The notes beneath the pieces were generated by a model. That model saw nothing but the letters and a program-made list of their open reading frames with translations. It was not told the origin of the DNA and ran no database searches. This document shows, piece by piece, positions 6,932-15,046 of a stretch of 47,636 bases of DNA. Numbering within the stretch: position 1 is the stretch's first letter; every line of letters starts with the position of its first letter. Source of the DNA: Pseudarthrobacter sulfonivorans (GTDB taxonomy: Bacteria; Actinomycetota; Actinomycetes; Actinomycetales; Micrococcaceae); the NCBI RefSeq assembly GCF_024391045.1, contig NZ_JANFCZ010000030.1, forward strand, positions 1 through 47,636. The letters are read 5' to 3'. The position numbers were made by a program, and so were the translations under genes.

Positions 6932-9412
6932 ATGGATGCTGTGAGCCATGTTCCGGAGCGGGACGACGCCAATACCGGCCTGGTTGTTGATCTCACGCAG
7001 TTGGCGTCGGCGTCGCTGGCCACCGTGGGCGGCAAAGCCCTCAGCCTCGGCCGCCTCGCCGCCGCGGACTTCCCGATGCCGGGAGGTTTCTGCCTGACCA
7101 CGGCCGGCTACCGCAAGGCCGCACCGGCAGAAATGGCTGCCATCGCGGCACAACTGGACGAGGCTGCCTTAGGGGTCGCCGCCGGCCTGCCGGACGAGGA
7201 CCGCAACGCGCTCGCGAGGCGTGGCCGCGAGATGATGGCAGCAGCGCCGATACCGCCCGACGTCGGGACCGCCATCCGCGCTGCGTACGCTGCGATGGGC
7301 GGCGGGTCCGTGGCGGTGCGTTCGTCCGCCACTGCCGAGGACCTGCCTTTCGCCAGTTTCGCCGGGCAGCAGGATTCCTTCATGGACGTCGCGGGGGGCG
7401 ACGCTGTGGTGGAGGCCGTCCGGCGCTGCTGGGCCTCCCTCTGGACTGACCGGGCGGTGGCCTACCGGACAACGAACGGGATCGCGCACCGCGAGGTGAG
7501 TCTCGCCGTCGTCGTTCAGCACATGGTCCGCGCTGCCGCCGCAGGCGTGCTGTTCACTGCCAATCCGGTGACCGGAACACGGACCGAGACCATCATTGAT
7601 GCCAGCCCGGGGCCGGGCCAGGCGGTGGTTTCCGGCGCGGTGAACCCGGATCATTTTGTGCTGGAGACGGCATCCGGCCGGATGCTCCAGCAGCCCGAGG
7701 GACGGGCGGCAAGCCTGTCCGGGCCGCAGGTCCGGGGACTGGCGTCCCTCGGTGACGCCGCACAGCAGCTTCTCGGCGCCCCGCAGGACGTGGAATGGGT
7801 GATCGGCCCTGTCGGCAAGGCCTGGCTGACCCAGTCGAGGCCCATCACCACGCTCTACCCGCTCCCGGACGACGATCCGCTCGGCGCTCAGACCGGCCGG
7901 GACGGCGCAACGGTGGCAGGCTCCGGTGCGGATACGCGCGTTTACTTGTGCGGCACGCTCCTGCAGGGCCTCACCCGCCCCATCACGCCGATGGGACTCT
8001 CTGTCCTGGGCCGGATGAGGGGCAGCAACAGCGCGTGGCATTACGCCAACCCGGGTTTGCGGATGTACGTCGAATTGACGCCGCTCATCCGCAACAAATC
8101 CGGCCGCAAGACACTGATGAAGGTGCTGCCGCTCGCAGACGGCAGGTCCGCCGCCGTCTTCCCTGCGCTCCTGGACGATCCGCGGTTCAGCATTGTCGCT
8201 CGGTCCCGCAAGACATCCGGCCGCAAGGGCCACCGGTCCCCCACCGGGACGCAAGCCAGGGGTGCTGAGGCCACCCGGAGCCTGGGCCAGCTCGTCGGGC
8301 TCATTCCCGCCATGGTCCGGGCCCTGCTGACGCCGGGCCGGGAACTGCGGAGGGCCCGGCGCTACCAGGACCGCCTCGCCCAGAAACTGGTCCTCCCGTT
8401 GCCTGCTACTGCGGCCCGGCGGCTCCAGCACACTGAGGACATTTTGGTCACCTCGATCGACGGGTTGATGCAGGCCACGCTGCCGGCGCCGTCCGTGGGG
8501 TACCTGATGCTGGCCGCCGCCCAGACCGGGCTGCGGGAGTTCCTGTCCAAGTACGGCCACCGGGCCGTGGCGGAGATCGATCTGGGGATGCCGCGGTGGT
8601 CCGAGGAGCCGGACCACCTCCTGGGAATGATCTCGAACTACCTGCGCGTCGAAGACCCCGGCCAGGCGCCGGACCGCCAATTCGCCAGGGCCGCGGACCA
8701 CGCGGAGGCCCGGATCAGGGAGTTGGCGGAGCGTGCAGGGACCAGGAACCCGCTGCGCGGGCGGCTGGTGTCGTTCTGTCTGCGCCGTACGCGGCAGCTG
8801 GCCGGCCTGCGGGAACTGCCCAAGTTCTATATTGTGATGGTGCTCGCCGAGATGCACCGCCAGCTCACCGAAATCGGCGCGGACCTTGCGGGGAACGGAA
8901 CCATCGACGCCGCCGGTGATGTGTTCTTCCTGGACTTCGACGAACTGCGCGTGGGACTCCGGGGTGCGGACCTCAAGGGAATCGTCTCCCGCCGCCGTCA
9001 GCTGTACGACGTCGAACTCCGGCGGCGGCGCGTTCCTCGCCTTCTGCTCTCGGACGGCACCGACGTCGAAGCTGCCGCGATGCTTCAACCGGATGCCGGC
9101 GACCATCTGACGGGGACACCTGCCTCTGCGGGCAGTGCCACCGGGAACGTCAGGGTGATTATGGATCCGGTGGGCGCCCACCTGGAACCCGGTGACATTC
9201 TGGTGGCACCCTCCACGGACCCTGGCTGGACGCCGCTCTTCATGACAGCGGGCGCCCTGGTCATGGAGATGGGCGGCGTCATCTCGCACGGGGCCGTGGT
9301 GGCCCGCGAGTACGGCATCCCGGCGGTGGTGGGTGTCGCTGATGCCACCACGCGGCTGCGCGACGGCCAGAGCGTCACGGTGGACGGGGCCGCGGGAACC
9401 GTTACGTGGTGA
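6932..9412 (+). CDS. Rifampin phosphotransferase-like / PEP synthase family protein
   Basis: An 826-residue three-part protein. The N-terminal ATP-grasp (PEP/pyruvate-binding) domain spans about residues 30-330, with VGGKALSLG and AVRSSATAEDLPFASFAGQQDS (about 128-150) and ending WLTQSRPITTLYPLP. A long middle domain covers about 340-700 (RVYLCGTLLQGLTRPITPMGLSVL...; YGHRAVAEIDLGMPRW). A C-terminal swivelling phosphohistidine domain has GGVISHGAVVAREYG, with the phosphorylated His near residue 786. Length and domain order match rifampin phosphotransferases, which use ATP to inactivate rifamycins; PEP synthase has a different C-terminal barrel. Drug specificity is inferred from architecture only. 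An upstream ATG at 6872 lies inside the previous gene, so the ATG at 6932 behind GGGAGCAGG is preferred. Confidence 0.78.
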   Translation: MDAVSHVPERDDANTGLVVDLTQLASASLATVGGKALSLGRLAAADFPMPGGFCLTTAGYRKAAPAEMAAIAAQLDEAALGVAAGLPDEDRNALARRGREMMAAAPIPPDVGTAIRAAYAAMGGGSVAVRSSATAEDLPFASFAGQQDSFMDVAGGDAVVEAVRRCWASLWTDRAVAYRTTNGIAHREVSLAVVVQHMVRAAAAGVLFTANPVTGTRTETIIDASPGPGQAVVSGAVNPDHFVLETASGRMLQQPEGRAASLSGPQVRGLASLGDAAQQLLGAPQDVEWVIGPVGKAWLTQSRPITTLYPLPDDDPLGAQTGRDGATVAGSGADTRVYLCGTLLQGLTRPITPMGLSVLGRMRGSNSAWHYANPGLRMYVELTPLIRNKSGRKTLMKVLPLADGRSAAVFPALLDDPRFSIVARSRKTSGRKGHRSPTGTQARGAEATRSLGQLVGLIPAMVRALLTPGRELRRARRYQDRLAQKLVLPLPATAARRLQHTEDILVTSIDGLMQATLPAPSVGYLMLAAAQTGLREFLSKYGHRAVAEIDLGMPRWSEEPDHLLGMISNYLRVEDPGQAPDRQFARAADHAEARIRELAERAGTRNPLRGRLVSFCLRRTRQLAGLRELPKFYIVMVLAEMHRQLTEIGADLAGNGTIDAAGDVFFLDFDELRVGLRGADLKGIVSRRRQLYDVELRRRRVPRLLLSDGTDVEAAAMLQPDAGDHLTGTPASAGSATGNVRVIMDPVGAHLEPGDILVAPSTDPGWTPLFMTAGALVMEMGGVISHGAVVAREYGIPAVVGVADATTRLRDGQSVTVDGAAGTVTW

Positions 9413-9515
9413 GGTGGTCCCGAAGGAACAGCCGAATTTCATGTCTGAGCAGGGCCGAGCCACGCCTGGCCGCACCACCGCCCGTGCGGTGCCCGCCGGA
9501 ATTTTCTCCAGGGGT

Positions 9516-9543
9516 GCATCCAAGGACAGCCTCGGGCCGGTAG
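9516..9543 (+). promoter_or_regulatory. Candidate ECF (SigK-like) promoter of the DUF4397 gene
   Basis: GCATCC at 9516-9521 is separated by 16 bases from CGGTAG at 9538-9543. This resembles the CCATCC / CGAATA type of promoter used by RskA-controlled ECF sigma factors, and such a sigma factor is encoded downstream. The -10 match is imperfect. A hairpin GCCCCA-CAG-TGGGGC (9567-9581) lies between it and the ribosome site. Confidence 0.25.
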
Positions 9544-9598
9544 TAAGGGGTGTAAGCACAACCACTGCCCCACAGTGGGGCTCTCAGAGGAGTTGGAA

Positions 9599-10309
9599 AT
9601 GCGCAAGAAAATCTTTGCCGCCGCCGGGACCATTTCGCTGCTGGCAGCACTCGCCCTCGCAGCCCCGGCCCAGGCCGGCAATGGGCATCATCGCGACGAC
9701 GAGGGCACAGCCAAATTGTCCGTCCTCCACGGCGTGCCCGGACTGACCGTGGATGTCTGGGTCGATGGCAAGCTCACCTTGGATAACTTCAAGCCGGGTA
9801 CTTTAGCCGGCCCGTTGAACGTCCCTGACGGGGACCACCGGATCGCCATTACCGGAGCCGACGCTACGAGCGCCGAGAACGCGGTGATCGGCCCCGTCAC
9901 GGTGAATCTGGAAGAAGGCCAGGACTATACAGCGGTTGCGCACCTGGCCGCTGACGGCACCCCCACTGCCACTCTCTTCACCAATGACACCGCGCCCAGC
10001 CCGGAGGGAAAGGGCAAGCTGACAGTCCGGCACGTCGCTTTGGCTCCGGCCGTCGACGTGCTGGCTGGCGGGACCGCCGTCATCGAAGGACTCACCAACC
10101 CGGACCAAGAGACCCTCATCCTCAAGGCCGGAACTGTTTCTGCCTCGGTCGCAGCCGCGGGTACCACTGCACCGGTAATCGGCCCCGCGGACGTCAACGT
10201 CGCCGCGGGCAAGAACACCATCGTCTACGCCTGGGGCAGCCTCGCCAAGAACAATCTTGATCTGGCCGTCCAGGTAGTGAATTCCTCATCGTGCGGCCAG
10301 GAGGACTAG
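9599..10309 (+). CDS. Secreted DUF4397 domain protein
   Basis: A 236-residue exported protein. It starts MRKKIFAAAGTISLLAALAL with cleavage predicted after APAQA near residue 27. Two DUF4397-type beta domains follow: first AKLSVLHGVPGLTVDVWVDGKLTLDNFKPGTLAGPLNVPDG, second KLTVRHVALAPAVDVLAGGTAVIEGLTNPDQE. One Cys sits near the C-terminus (SSSCGQED). The ATG at 9599 is preferred over an upstream ATG at 9575 because AGAGGAG precedes it and the signal peptide then begins correctly. An ECF sigma factor and its membrane anti-sigma lie directly downstream; secreted proteins beside SigK/RskA-type pairs are often part of that regulon. The ligand is unknown. Confidence 0.83.
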   Translation: MRKKIFAAAGTISLLAALALAAPAQAGNGHHRDDEGTAKLSVLHGVPGLTVDVWVDGKLTLDNFKPGTLAGPLNVPDGDHRIAITGADATSAENAVIGPVTVNLEEGQDYTAVAHLAADGTPTATLFTNDTAPSPEGKGKLTVRHVALAPAVDVLAGGTAVIEGLTNPDQETLILKAGTVSASVAAAGTTAPVIGPADVNVAAGKNTIVYAWGSLAKNNLDLAVQVVNSSSCGQED

Positions 10310-10340
10310 CCTCCTCCAGTTCCCCAGCCATCCATCACCC

Positions 10341-10371
10341 GTTGGGGCCGTGTAGACCGCGGCCCCAACGG
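10341..10371 (+). terminator. Strong hairpin between DUF4397 and sigma factor genes
   Basis: A perfect 11-bp stem, CGTTGGGGCCG (10341-10351) with CGGCCCCAACG (10361-10371), and a 9-base loop, starting 31 bases after the DUF4397 stop. There is no T-run. It separates the DUF4397 gene from the sigma operon. Confidence 0.7.
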
Positions 10372-10477
10372 CACGCGCGGGTGCAATCGGAAAGCAGGGG
10401 CGCCGGGCCATGGCGCAGCCCGCCGGACAGCGGCATAATGTGGTTCATCAGCGGCCGTTGGGCCCAAAGGAGAACCT

Positions 10478-11050
10478 ATGGAAGCTGGCACGGCGAATGA
10501 TTGGGATCCTGTCCTCGATCACGCGTTTGCCAGTGGCGATGAGCGTGTCCTCGCGGAAGCGTACCGGCGGTTGAGCCCATTGGTATACACGCTGGCACTG
10601 AGATCGTTGGGAGAGCGTACCGCAGCCGACGACGTGACGCAGGAAGTCTTCATTCGGGCTTGGAAATCCAGAACCAGCTATCGTCCCGAGGCTGCGCGGG
10701 TGCCGGCCTGGCTAATTGGGATCACGCGCAACGCCATTTCTGACGCGTTGTCCGCGCGGTCCCGCCAGCTTCATCTTGAGCATGCGGTCATCCATATGGC
10801 AGCTGACCCCACCGGCGGAGGGGAAAGCGGGCTCGTCGAGGAAGTAGCTGATCGCCTGGCCCTGGACGAGGAATTGCAGCATTTAGGGGATCCACAGCAG
10901 GCAATAATGAGGCTCGCGTTCTACGAGGACCTGACACATGACCAGATTTCATCCCGGCTGAACCTCCCGCTGGGCACCGTCAAAAGCCACATCCGGCGCA
11001 GCCTCACCCGGTTGCGCACCCGCCTGGAGGTGGAACATGGAACACCTTGA
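10478..11050 (+). CDS. ECF RNA polymerase sigma factor (SigK/ECF19-like)
   Basis: A 190-residue sigma-70 family protein with only regions 2 and 4. Region 2 is at about residues 28-95 (AYRRLSPLVYTLALRSLGERTAADDVTQEVFIRAWKS...YRPEAARVPAWLIGITRNAISDALSARSR). Region 4 is at about 130-185 (LGDPQQAIMRLAFYEDLTHDQISSRLNLPLGTVKSHIRRSLTRLRTRLE). The anti-sigma gene begins 14 bases before its stop, so the two are translationally coupled and the sigma factor is presumably held inactive at the membrane. With an RskA-domain anti-sigma it fits the SigK/ECF19 group. Likely targets include its own operon and perhaps the adjacent DUF4397 gene. Confidence 0.9.
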   Translation: MEAGTANDWDPVLDHAFASGDERVLAEAYRRLSPLVYTLALRSLGERTAADDVTQEVFIRAWKSRTSYRPEAARVPAWLIGITRNAISDALSARSRQLHLEHAVIHMAADPTGGGESGLVEEVADRLALDEELQHLGDPQQAIMRLAFYEDLTHDQISSRLNLPLGTVKSHIRRSLTRLRTRLEVEHGTP

Positions 11051-11909
11051 TCCCGATCTTCTCAGCCTGTTGGCACTCGGAGAGCCTGTGGCTACGGCAA
11101 CTGAAGCGGGCCACGTGGCCGGCTGCGTGACATGCAGCGAAACCCTCAGAGGTTTTCAACACACCGTGCGCGCAGCTACCCTCGACCTCGCAGGCATCAA
11201 ACTTGAACAACCCGGTAGCCAGAACTGGACCGCCATCCACAACGCCCTCGGACTCCCCTCGGCGCTGGCGGCAGATCCTCTCGCGTCAGACCCTCTCAGC
11301 CTGGGGCCCGGCTATCACGCCGCCCCGCTGGTGACGCCTCACGTCAGCCCAGGCGAGGATGAATCACCCCTGAAACACGGTAAGCAAACAGCAGCCTCGA
11401 AGACGCCCCTGCAGGCCGGCCCCGGCATCCGTCGTTGGGCCCATCCCTGGCCTTGGATTGCTGTCGCTGCGGCCGGTTTGGTTCTCGGTACCGCTCTCGG
11501 CTGGACCGCAGCCGGAGTGCTCGGACCCACCAGCGCTCCTTCACCCTCATCGACGCAAACGGCTTCCTCCGACGTCGTGCTCGCCCAAACGGCCCTGACT
11601 CCGCTGGCCGCGCACACCGGCAGCGGAGAAGCGCAAGTCAGAGAACTCCCCGATGGAACCCGCCAACTGATGATCCGGCTGTCCAATGACCGCATCAATG
11701 GATTCCGGGGAGTATGGGTCGGCTCCGCCGACCTCACCAGAATGGTCAGCCTAGGTGTCCTCGACGCTGACTCAGGCTCTTTCACTATCCCCGACGGCGT
11801 CAGCCTGGACCAATACCCAGTCGTCGACATTTCCAACCAGCCGTACAACGGGGACCCGGCTCACTCCGACGACAGCATCGCCCGGGGAACACTGAACCCA
11901 GGACACTAA
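11037..11909 (+). CDS. RskA-type zinc-binding anti-sigma factor
   Basis: A 290-residue membrane protein. The N-terminal cytoplasmic part carries a zinc anti-sigma motif H-x3-C-x2-C (HVAGCVTC, about residues 25-32). One membrane helix is near residues 138-163 (WPWIAVAAAGLVLGTALGWTAAGVLG). The extracellular C-terminal RskA domain (PF10099-like) reads AQVRELPDGTRQLMIRLSND...GFRGVWVGSADLTRMVSLGVL...SFTIPDGVSLDQYPVVDISNQPYNGDPAHSDDSIARGTL. It overlaps the sigma gene by 14 bases. Such proteins sequester the sigma factor and release it after regulated proteolysis or a redox signal. A long Pro/Ser/Lys-rich linker (about 90-135) joins the zinc domain to the helix. Confidence 0.9.
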   Translation: MEHLDPDLLSLLALGEPVATATEAGHVAGCVTCSETLRGFQHTVRAATLDLAGIKLEQPGSQNWTAIHNALGLPSALAADPLASDPLSLGPGYHAAPLVTPHVSPGEDESPLKHGKQTAASKTPLQAGPGIRRWAHPWPWIAVAAAGLVLGTALGWTAAGVLGPTSAPSPSSTQTASSDVVLAQTALTPLAAHTGSGEAQVRELPDGTRQLMIRLSNDRINGFRGVWVGSADLTRMVSLGVLDADSGSFTIPDGVSLDQYPVVDISNQPYNGDPAHSDDSIARGTLNPGH

Positions 11910-11997
11910 CCGGGCTAGCCGCGTCATGTCAGGCCGAACCTCGTCCATCCTCTATCCGGGCGATTCGGACGCCCCAACACCGCTGTCGCCGGCTTGC

Positions 11998-13779
11998 CTA
12001 ATGGCCGCGGCGGCCCGCCCACAGCCCGTGCAGCAGCGGAAGCACGGAGGCCACCATGAGCACGTTGCCCAGTGCCTGATCGTCTGCCCGGACCACGGAG
12101 CCTGCAATGAGCAGCGCGCCGAATATCACTGCCGACGTGGTCCGCTGCATCGTGCGGTTTAGCCGTGCCACGTGCCGTTCGAGGCGCGGATTGCCCACTG
12201 ATACGGACCCGTCCTCGATCCGGGTGATAAGCCCGTCCAATCGTTTCGGCAGCTGCAGGGCAACCCCCGCGATGTCGAGCGCCTGCTGGGCCACGTCCTG
12301 CACGATGTTGCCACGCTCGTCGCGCAGCAGCCGGGCTGCGTAGGGTTCCACCGAGTCCCATAGATTGAACCGTGCATCCAACGAACTGCACACCCCCGAA
12401 GTCAGTGACATGGCGCGGATGATGAGCAGGAAGTTCTCCGGCAGCTGGAACGGCAGAGAGCGGACGAGGTCGCCGAACTCCACCGCAAAATCAACGAACT
12501 CCCTCGGGTCCACCTCACGGAGCTCTGCGAACCCCATTCCGCCGAACCTGGCGAAGAGGTGCATCATCGCGCGCTCCAGCTCGGCCGTGTTGGCCGAGGG
12601 CACCAGGACACCCACATCGCTGATCGCGGCTACCAGGCCCTTGCCGTCACGGGACGCGGCCGCGATGAGCAGCTTCCGCAGGCCCTGCCGCGTACGTGGC
12701 GGAACCTCGCCCATCATGCCGAAGTCGATGAACGTCAGCTTCCATGGGCGTCCAGCAGCGCCAGCAGCGCCTGCGGTATTCGGCGTCACGAAGATATTGC
12801 CGGGGTGCGGATCTGCGTGGAAAAAGCCCTCCGTGAACATCTGATCAAACATGACAGAGGCGAACACCGGGGCGACCTCCGCTGGATCGATTCCGGCCGC
12901 TACGAGCCCTGCCAGGTCGGTGATCTTGATCGCCGTGACGTCTTCCAAGGTGAGCACACGGCGGGTGGTCCGCTCCCAGACGACGTGGGGCACTGTCACC
13001 CTGTCGTCGTCGGAAAAATCGGCCGCGAAGCGCTCGGCATTCACTGCCTCGTGCAGGTAATCGATCTCTTCAAAACTGGTTTGCGCAAACTCCTCCACCA
13101 GTGCGGGCAGGTCCGCACGGGCGGACACCAGCCGCACGTGGCTGAGCCAGCGGCCCACTCTGCGAAGTGCCGCCAGGTCGACGTCGACGATCGCCTCGAT
13201 GCCCGGCCGCTGCACCTTCAGCACCACGCTGTGAAGTCCCGCATCAGCAGCGGTAGCGGGCAGGAGTTTTGCCCGGTGCGCCTGTCCGAGGGAGGCTGCA
13301 GCGATCGGCGTTTCCTCCACCGAGGCGAAGACCTGGCCCAGCGGCGCCCCCAGCTCCGCCTCGGCAAGGGCCCGGATGGCGGCGAACGGGACGGCAGGAA
13401 CCTCGTCCTGCAGTCCTTCCAGCTCACGGGTGATCTCCGGTGGAAGAACGTCGAGCCTGGACGACAGGAACTGACCGACCTTGATCATCAGACCACCAAG
13501 GTTCACTGCGAGCGCGTGGAAACGCTGCGCGAAGCTCCGCATCCTCCTGGTCCTGGTGCGCTCGGCAACCCTGGCCAGCCCGATCCGCGGGAGGAACAGC
13601 TCAAACCACCAGGTCACCGCGAGGTGCCACGCGGCGAAGCGCAGGATGCGGCGATACCGGGCGCGGTGGTCCCCGGCGCGCTTATCCCCGGAGCGATTGC
13701 CCCGGGCGCGGTTGTCCCCGGCGCGGTTGTCCCCGGCGCCGGATACCGGGTCGGCCCGGTCCCGCCGAACCGACGGCAC
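11998..13779 (-). CDS. AarF/UbiB (ABC1) family atypical kinase
   Basis: A 593-residue ABC1/UbiB protein. Hallmarks are the family-specific KxGQ motif (MIKVGQFLSSR, about residues 99-108), LGQAHRAKL in the N-lobe, VVLKVQRPG as the ATP lysine, HADPHPGNIF as the catalytic loop, and DFGMMGE as the metal loop. The C-terminus has two hydrophobic segments (SAVIFGALLIAGSVV; VLMVASVLPLLHGLW), so it is membrane-anchored. UbiB-like proteins are ATPases that help move or process isoprenoid quinone lipids. The first 40 residues contain a GDxRA pentapeptide repeat absent from typical members. It starts 5 bases after the PadR stop, so the two form an operon. Confidence 0.9.
   Translation of the reverse strand: MPSVRRDRADPVSGAGDNRAGDNRARGNRSGDKRAGDHRARYRRILRFAAWHLAVTWWFELFLPRIGLARVAERTRTRRMRSFAQRFHALAVNLGGLMIKVGQFLSSRLDVLPPEITRELEGLQDEVPAVPFAAIRALAEAELGAPLGQVFASVEETPIAAASLGQAHRAKLLPATAADAGLHSVVLKVQRPGIEAIVDVDLAALRRVGRWLSHVRLVSARADLPALVEEFAQTSFEEIDYLHEAVNAERFAADFSDDDRVTVPHVVWERTTRRVLTLEDVTAIKITDLAGLVAAGIDPAEVAPVFASVMFDQMFTEGFFHADPHPGNIFVTPNTAGAAGAAGRPWKLTFIDFGMMGEVPPRTRQGLRKLLIAAASRDGKGLVAAISDVGVLVPSANTAELERAMMHLFARFGGMGFAELREVDPREFVDFAVEFGDLVRSLPFQLPENFLLIIRAMSLTSGVCSSLDARFNLWDSVEPYAARLLRDERGNIVQDVAQQALDIAGVALQLPKRLDGLITRIEDGSVSVGNPRLERHVARLNRTMQRTTSAVIFGALLIAGSVVRADDQALGNVLMVASVLPLLHGLWAGRRGH
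13660..13734 (-). repeat. Five tandem 15-bp repeats in the AarF N-terminus
   Basis: Five consecutive 15-base units (13660, 13675, 13690, 13705, 13720) of the type GGCGCGGTTGTCCCC; the last two are identical. They encode Gly-Asp-Asn-Arg-Ala-like pentapeptides (GDNRA GDNRA RGNRS GDKRA GDHRA). The period is a multiple of three, so copy-number change keeps the frame. Confidence 0.85.
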
Positions 13780-13784
13780 CCGCT

Positions 13785-14324
13785 TCAGTCCCGGGCGAGG
13801 ATCGAGTACAGCCGGCGACGTGCCTCATCGAGCACCCTGACGGCCTCCTGCACCTGCTTGGGCGAGCCGCTGCGACCCACCTGGGCCGCCGCCTGAGCGA
13901 GCTCGATGCCGGCCTTGGGCAGCGCCGCAAACCCTGCTGCCGGTTCAGCTGATTCCCAGAGCGCTGACGCATCGGCGCCCGCCACTTCTTCCCGGCCGGT
14001 TTCGGTCAGCGAGTATGTCTTGCGGCCATTGGATTCCTCGGCACTGATTAACCCTTCGTCCACCAGCAACTGCAGCGTTGGGTACACGGAGCCGGCGCTC
14101 GGCTTCCAGCTGCCGCCGCTGCGATCCTCGATCTCACTGATCATCTGGTATCCGTGCATCGGCCGCTCCGCAAGGAGTGCCAAAATGGCCGACCTCACTT
14201 CGCCACGGCCCGCCCGGGTGCCCGAGCGCTTCTCAAACCTTGATCGCAATTCCTCGACGGCCTGCCACATGCCGTCAATGTGCGCGCCGCCAAATCCGCC
14301 CGCCGGGTACGAATTATGCATCAT
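13785..14324 (-). CDS. PadR family transcriptional regulator
   Basis: A 179-residue PadR protein. The winged helix (about residues 42-110) reads GEVRSAILALLAERPMHGYQMISEIEDRSGGSWKPSAGSVYPTLQLLVDEGLISAEESNGRKTYSLTETGREEV, containing the family's GSVYPTLQLLxxEGL signature. A helical dimerisation tail follows. It lies immediately upstream of the aarF kinase gene on the same strand and probably represses the pair. A CGATA triplet array (14347-14370) sits just upstream of its start. The effector is unknown. Confidence 0.9.
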   Translation of the reverse strand: MMHNSYPAGGFGGAHIDGMWQAVEELRSRFEKRSGTRAGRGEVRSAILALLAERPMHGYQMISEIEDRSGGSWKPSAGSVYPTLQLLVDEGLISAEESNGRKTYSLTETGREEVAGADASALWESAEPAAGFAALPKAGIELAQAAAQVGRSGSPKQVQEAVRVLDEARRRLYSILARD

Positions 14325-14346
14325 GCTCTCCTCTGCGAGTCGCGAA

Positions 14347-14370
14347 CGATAGTCAACGATACATCCGATA
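14347..14370 (-). promoter_or_regulatory. Putative PadR operator (three phased TATCG boxes)
   Basis: CGATA occurs at 14347, 14357 and 14366, reading TATCG on the minus strand; the first two lie in an exact 7-base repeat AACGATA. The 9-10 base spacing puts the boxes on one helix face. The array lies 23 bases upstream of the PadR start and in the divergent gap to the DUF427 gene. Assignment as a PadR site is inference. Confidence 0.4.
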
Positions 14371-14484
14371 TTCCCGTGACCAACAGGGAAAAATGCCCCG
14401 GCCCGGGAGCCGGTCTCGCGGGTGCGGACCCGGATCTTCCGATGATTCCAGCTGCATCCCGGGAATGGATGGCAGCATTAAGGC

Positions 14485-15012
14485 ATGACTCCTGCTCACG
14501 GATTTTCCAGTCACTTCCGGCGTCCCCGGCCCATCAAGCCCAAGGCCGGCCAGGAGTCGGTGTGGGACTACCCGCGGCCGCCAAGGGTCGAGCCCCGATC
14601 TGAACGGGTCATCGTGCGGCTTGGCGGGCAGGTGATTGCCGACACCGCGGATGTACTGCGCGTCCTGGAGACGAGTCACCCGCCTGTCTATTACCTGCCG
14701 CTGGACTCGTTTCCGGCCGGTGTGCTGGTCCCGGTCGACGGAACCACATTCTGTGAGTTCAAAGGAGAAGCGCACTACTTCGACGTCGTTGCCGGTGGAA
14801 TCACTGTCCCCCGTGCCGGGTGGACCTACCCGGCACCCGCCCCGGGTTTTGAGGCGCTCAGTACCAGGGTGGCCTTATACCCGGGCCGTATGGACTCCTG
14901 TGAAGTCGACGGTGAGCAGGTGACGTTCCAGGAAGGTGACTTCTATGGCGGCTGGATCACCAAACAGATTGTTGGACCGTTCAAGGGCGGCCCGGGCACG
15001 GCAGGGTGGTGA
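14485..15012 (+). CDS. DUF427 domain protein
   Basis: A 175-residue protein with the DUF427 pattern: VWDYPRPPRVEPRSERVIVRLGGQVIADTADVLRVLETSHPPVYYLPLDS, then FCEFKGEAHYFDVVAG and W-x-YP, and a C-terminus ending FYGGWITKQIVGPFKGGPGTAGW. The fold is a small beta barrel; function is not established. No strong ribosome site is visible. It is divergent from padR and could share that control region. Confidence 0.88.
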   Translation: MTPAHGFSSHFRRPRPIKPKAGQESVWDYPRPPRVEPRSERVIVRLGGQVIADTADVLRVLETSHPPVYYLPLDSFPAGVLVPVDGTTFCEFKGEAHYFDVVAGGITVPRAGWTYPAPAPGFEALSTRVALYPGRMDSCEVDGEQVTFQEGDFYGGWITKQIVGPFKGGPGTAGW

Positions 15013-15046
15013 GCTGGCTCCTGCCGGACGCTGACGGGAGCTTCGC

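Noticed and set aside
12559..13896. A 445-residue plus-strand open frame over aarF
   Set aside because: It is antisense to a clear ABC1 kinase; composition is typical of a high-GC shadow frame.
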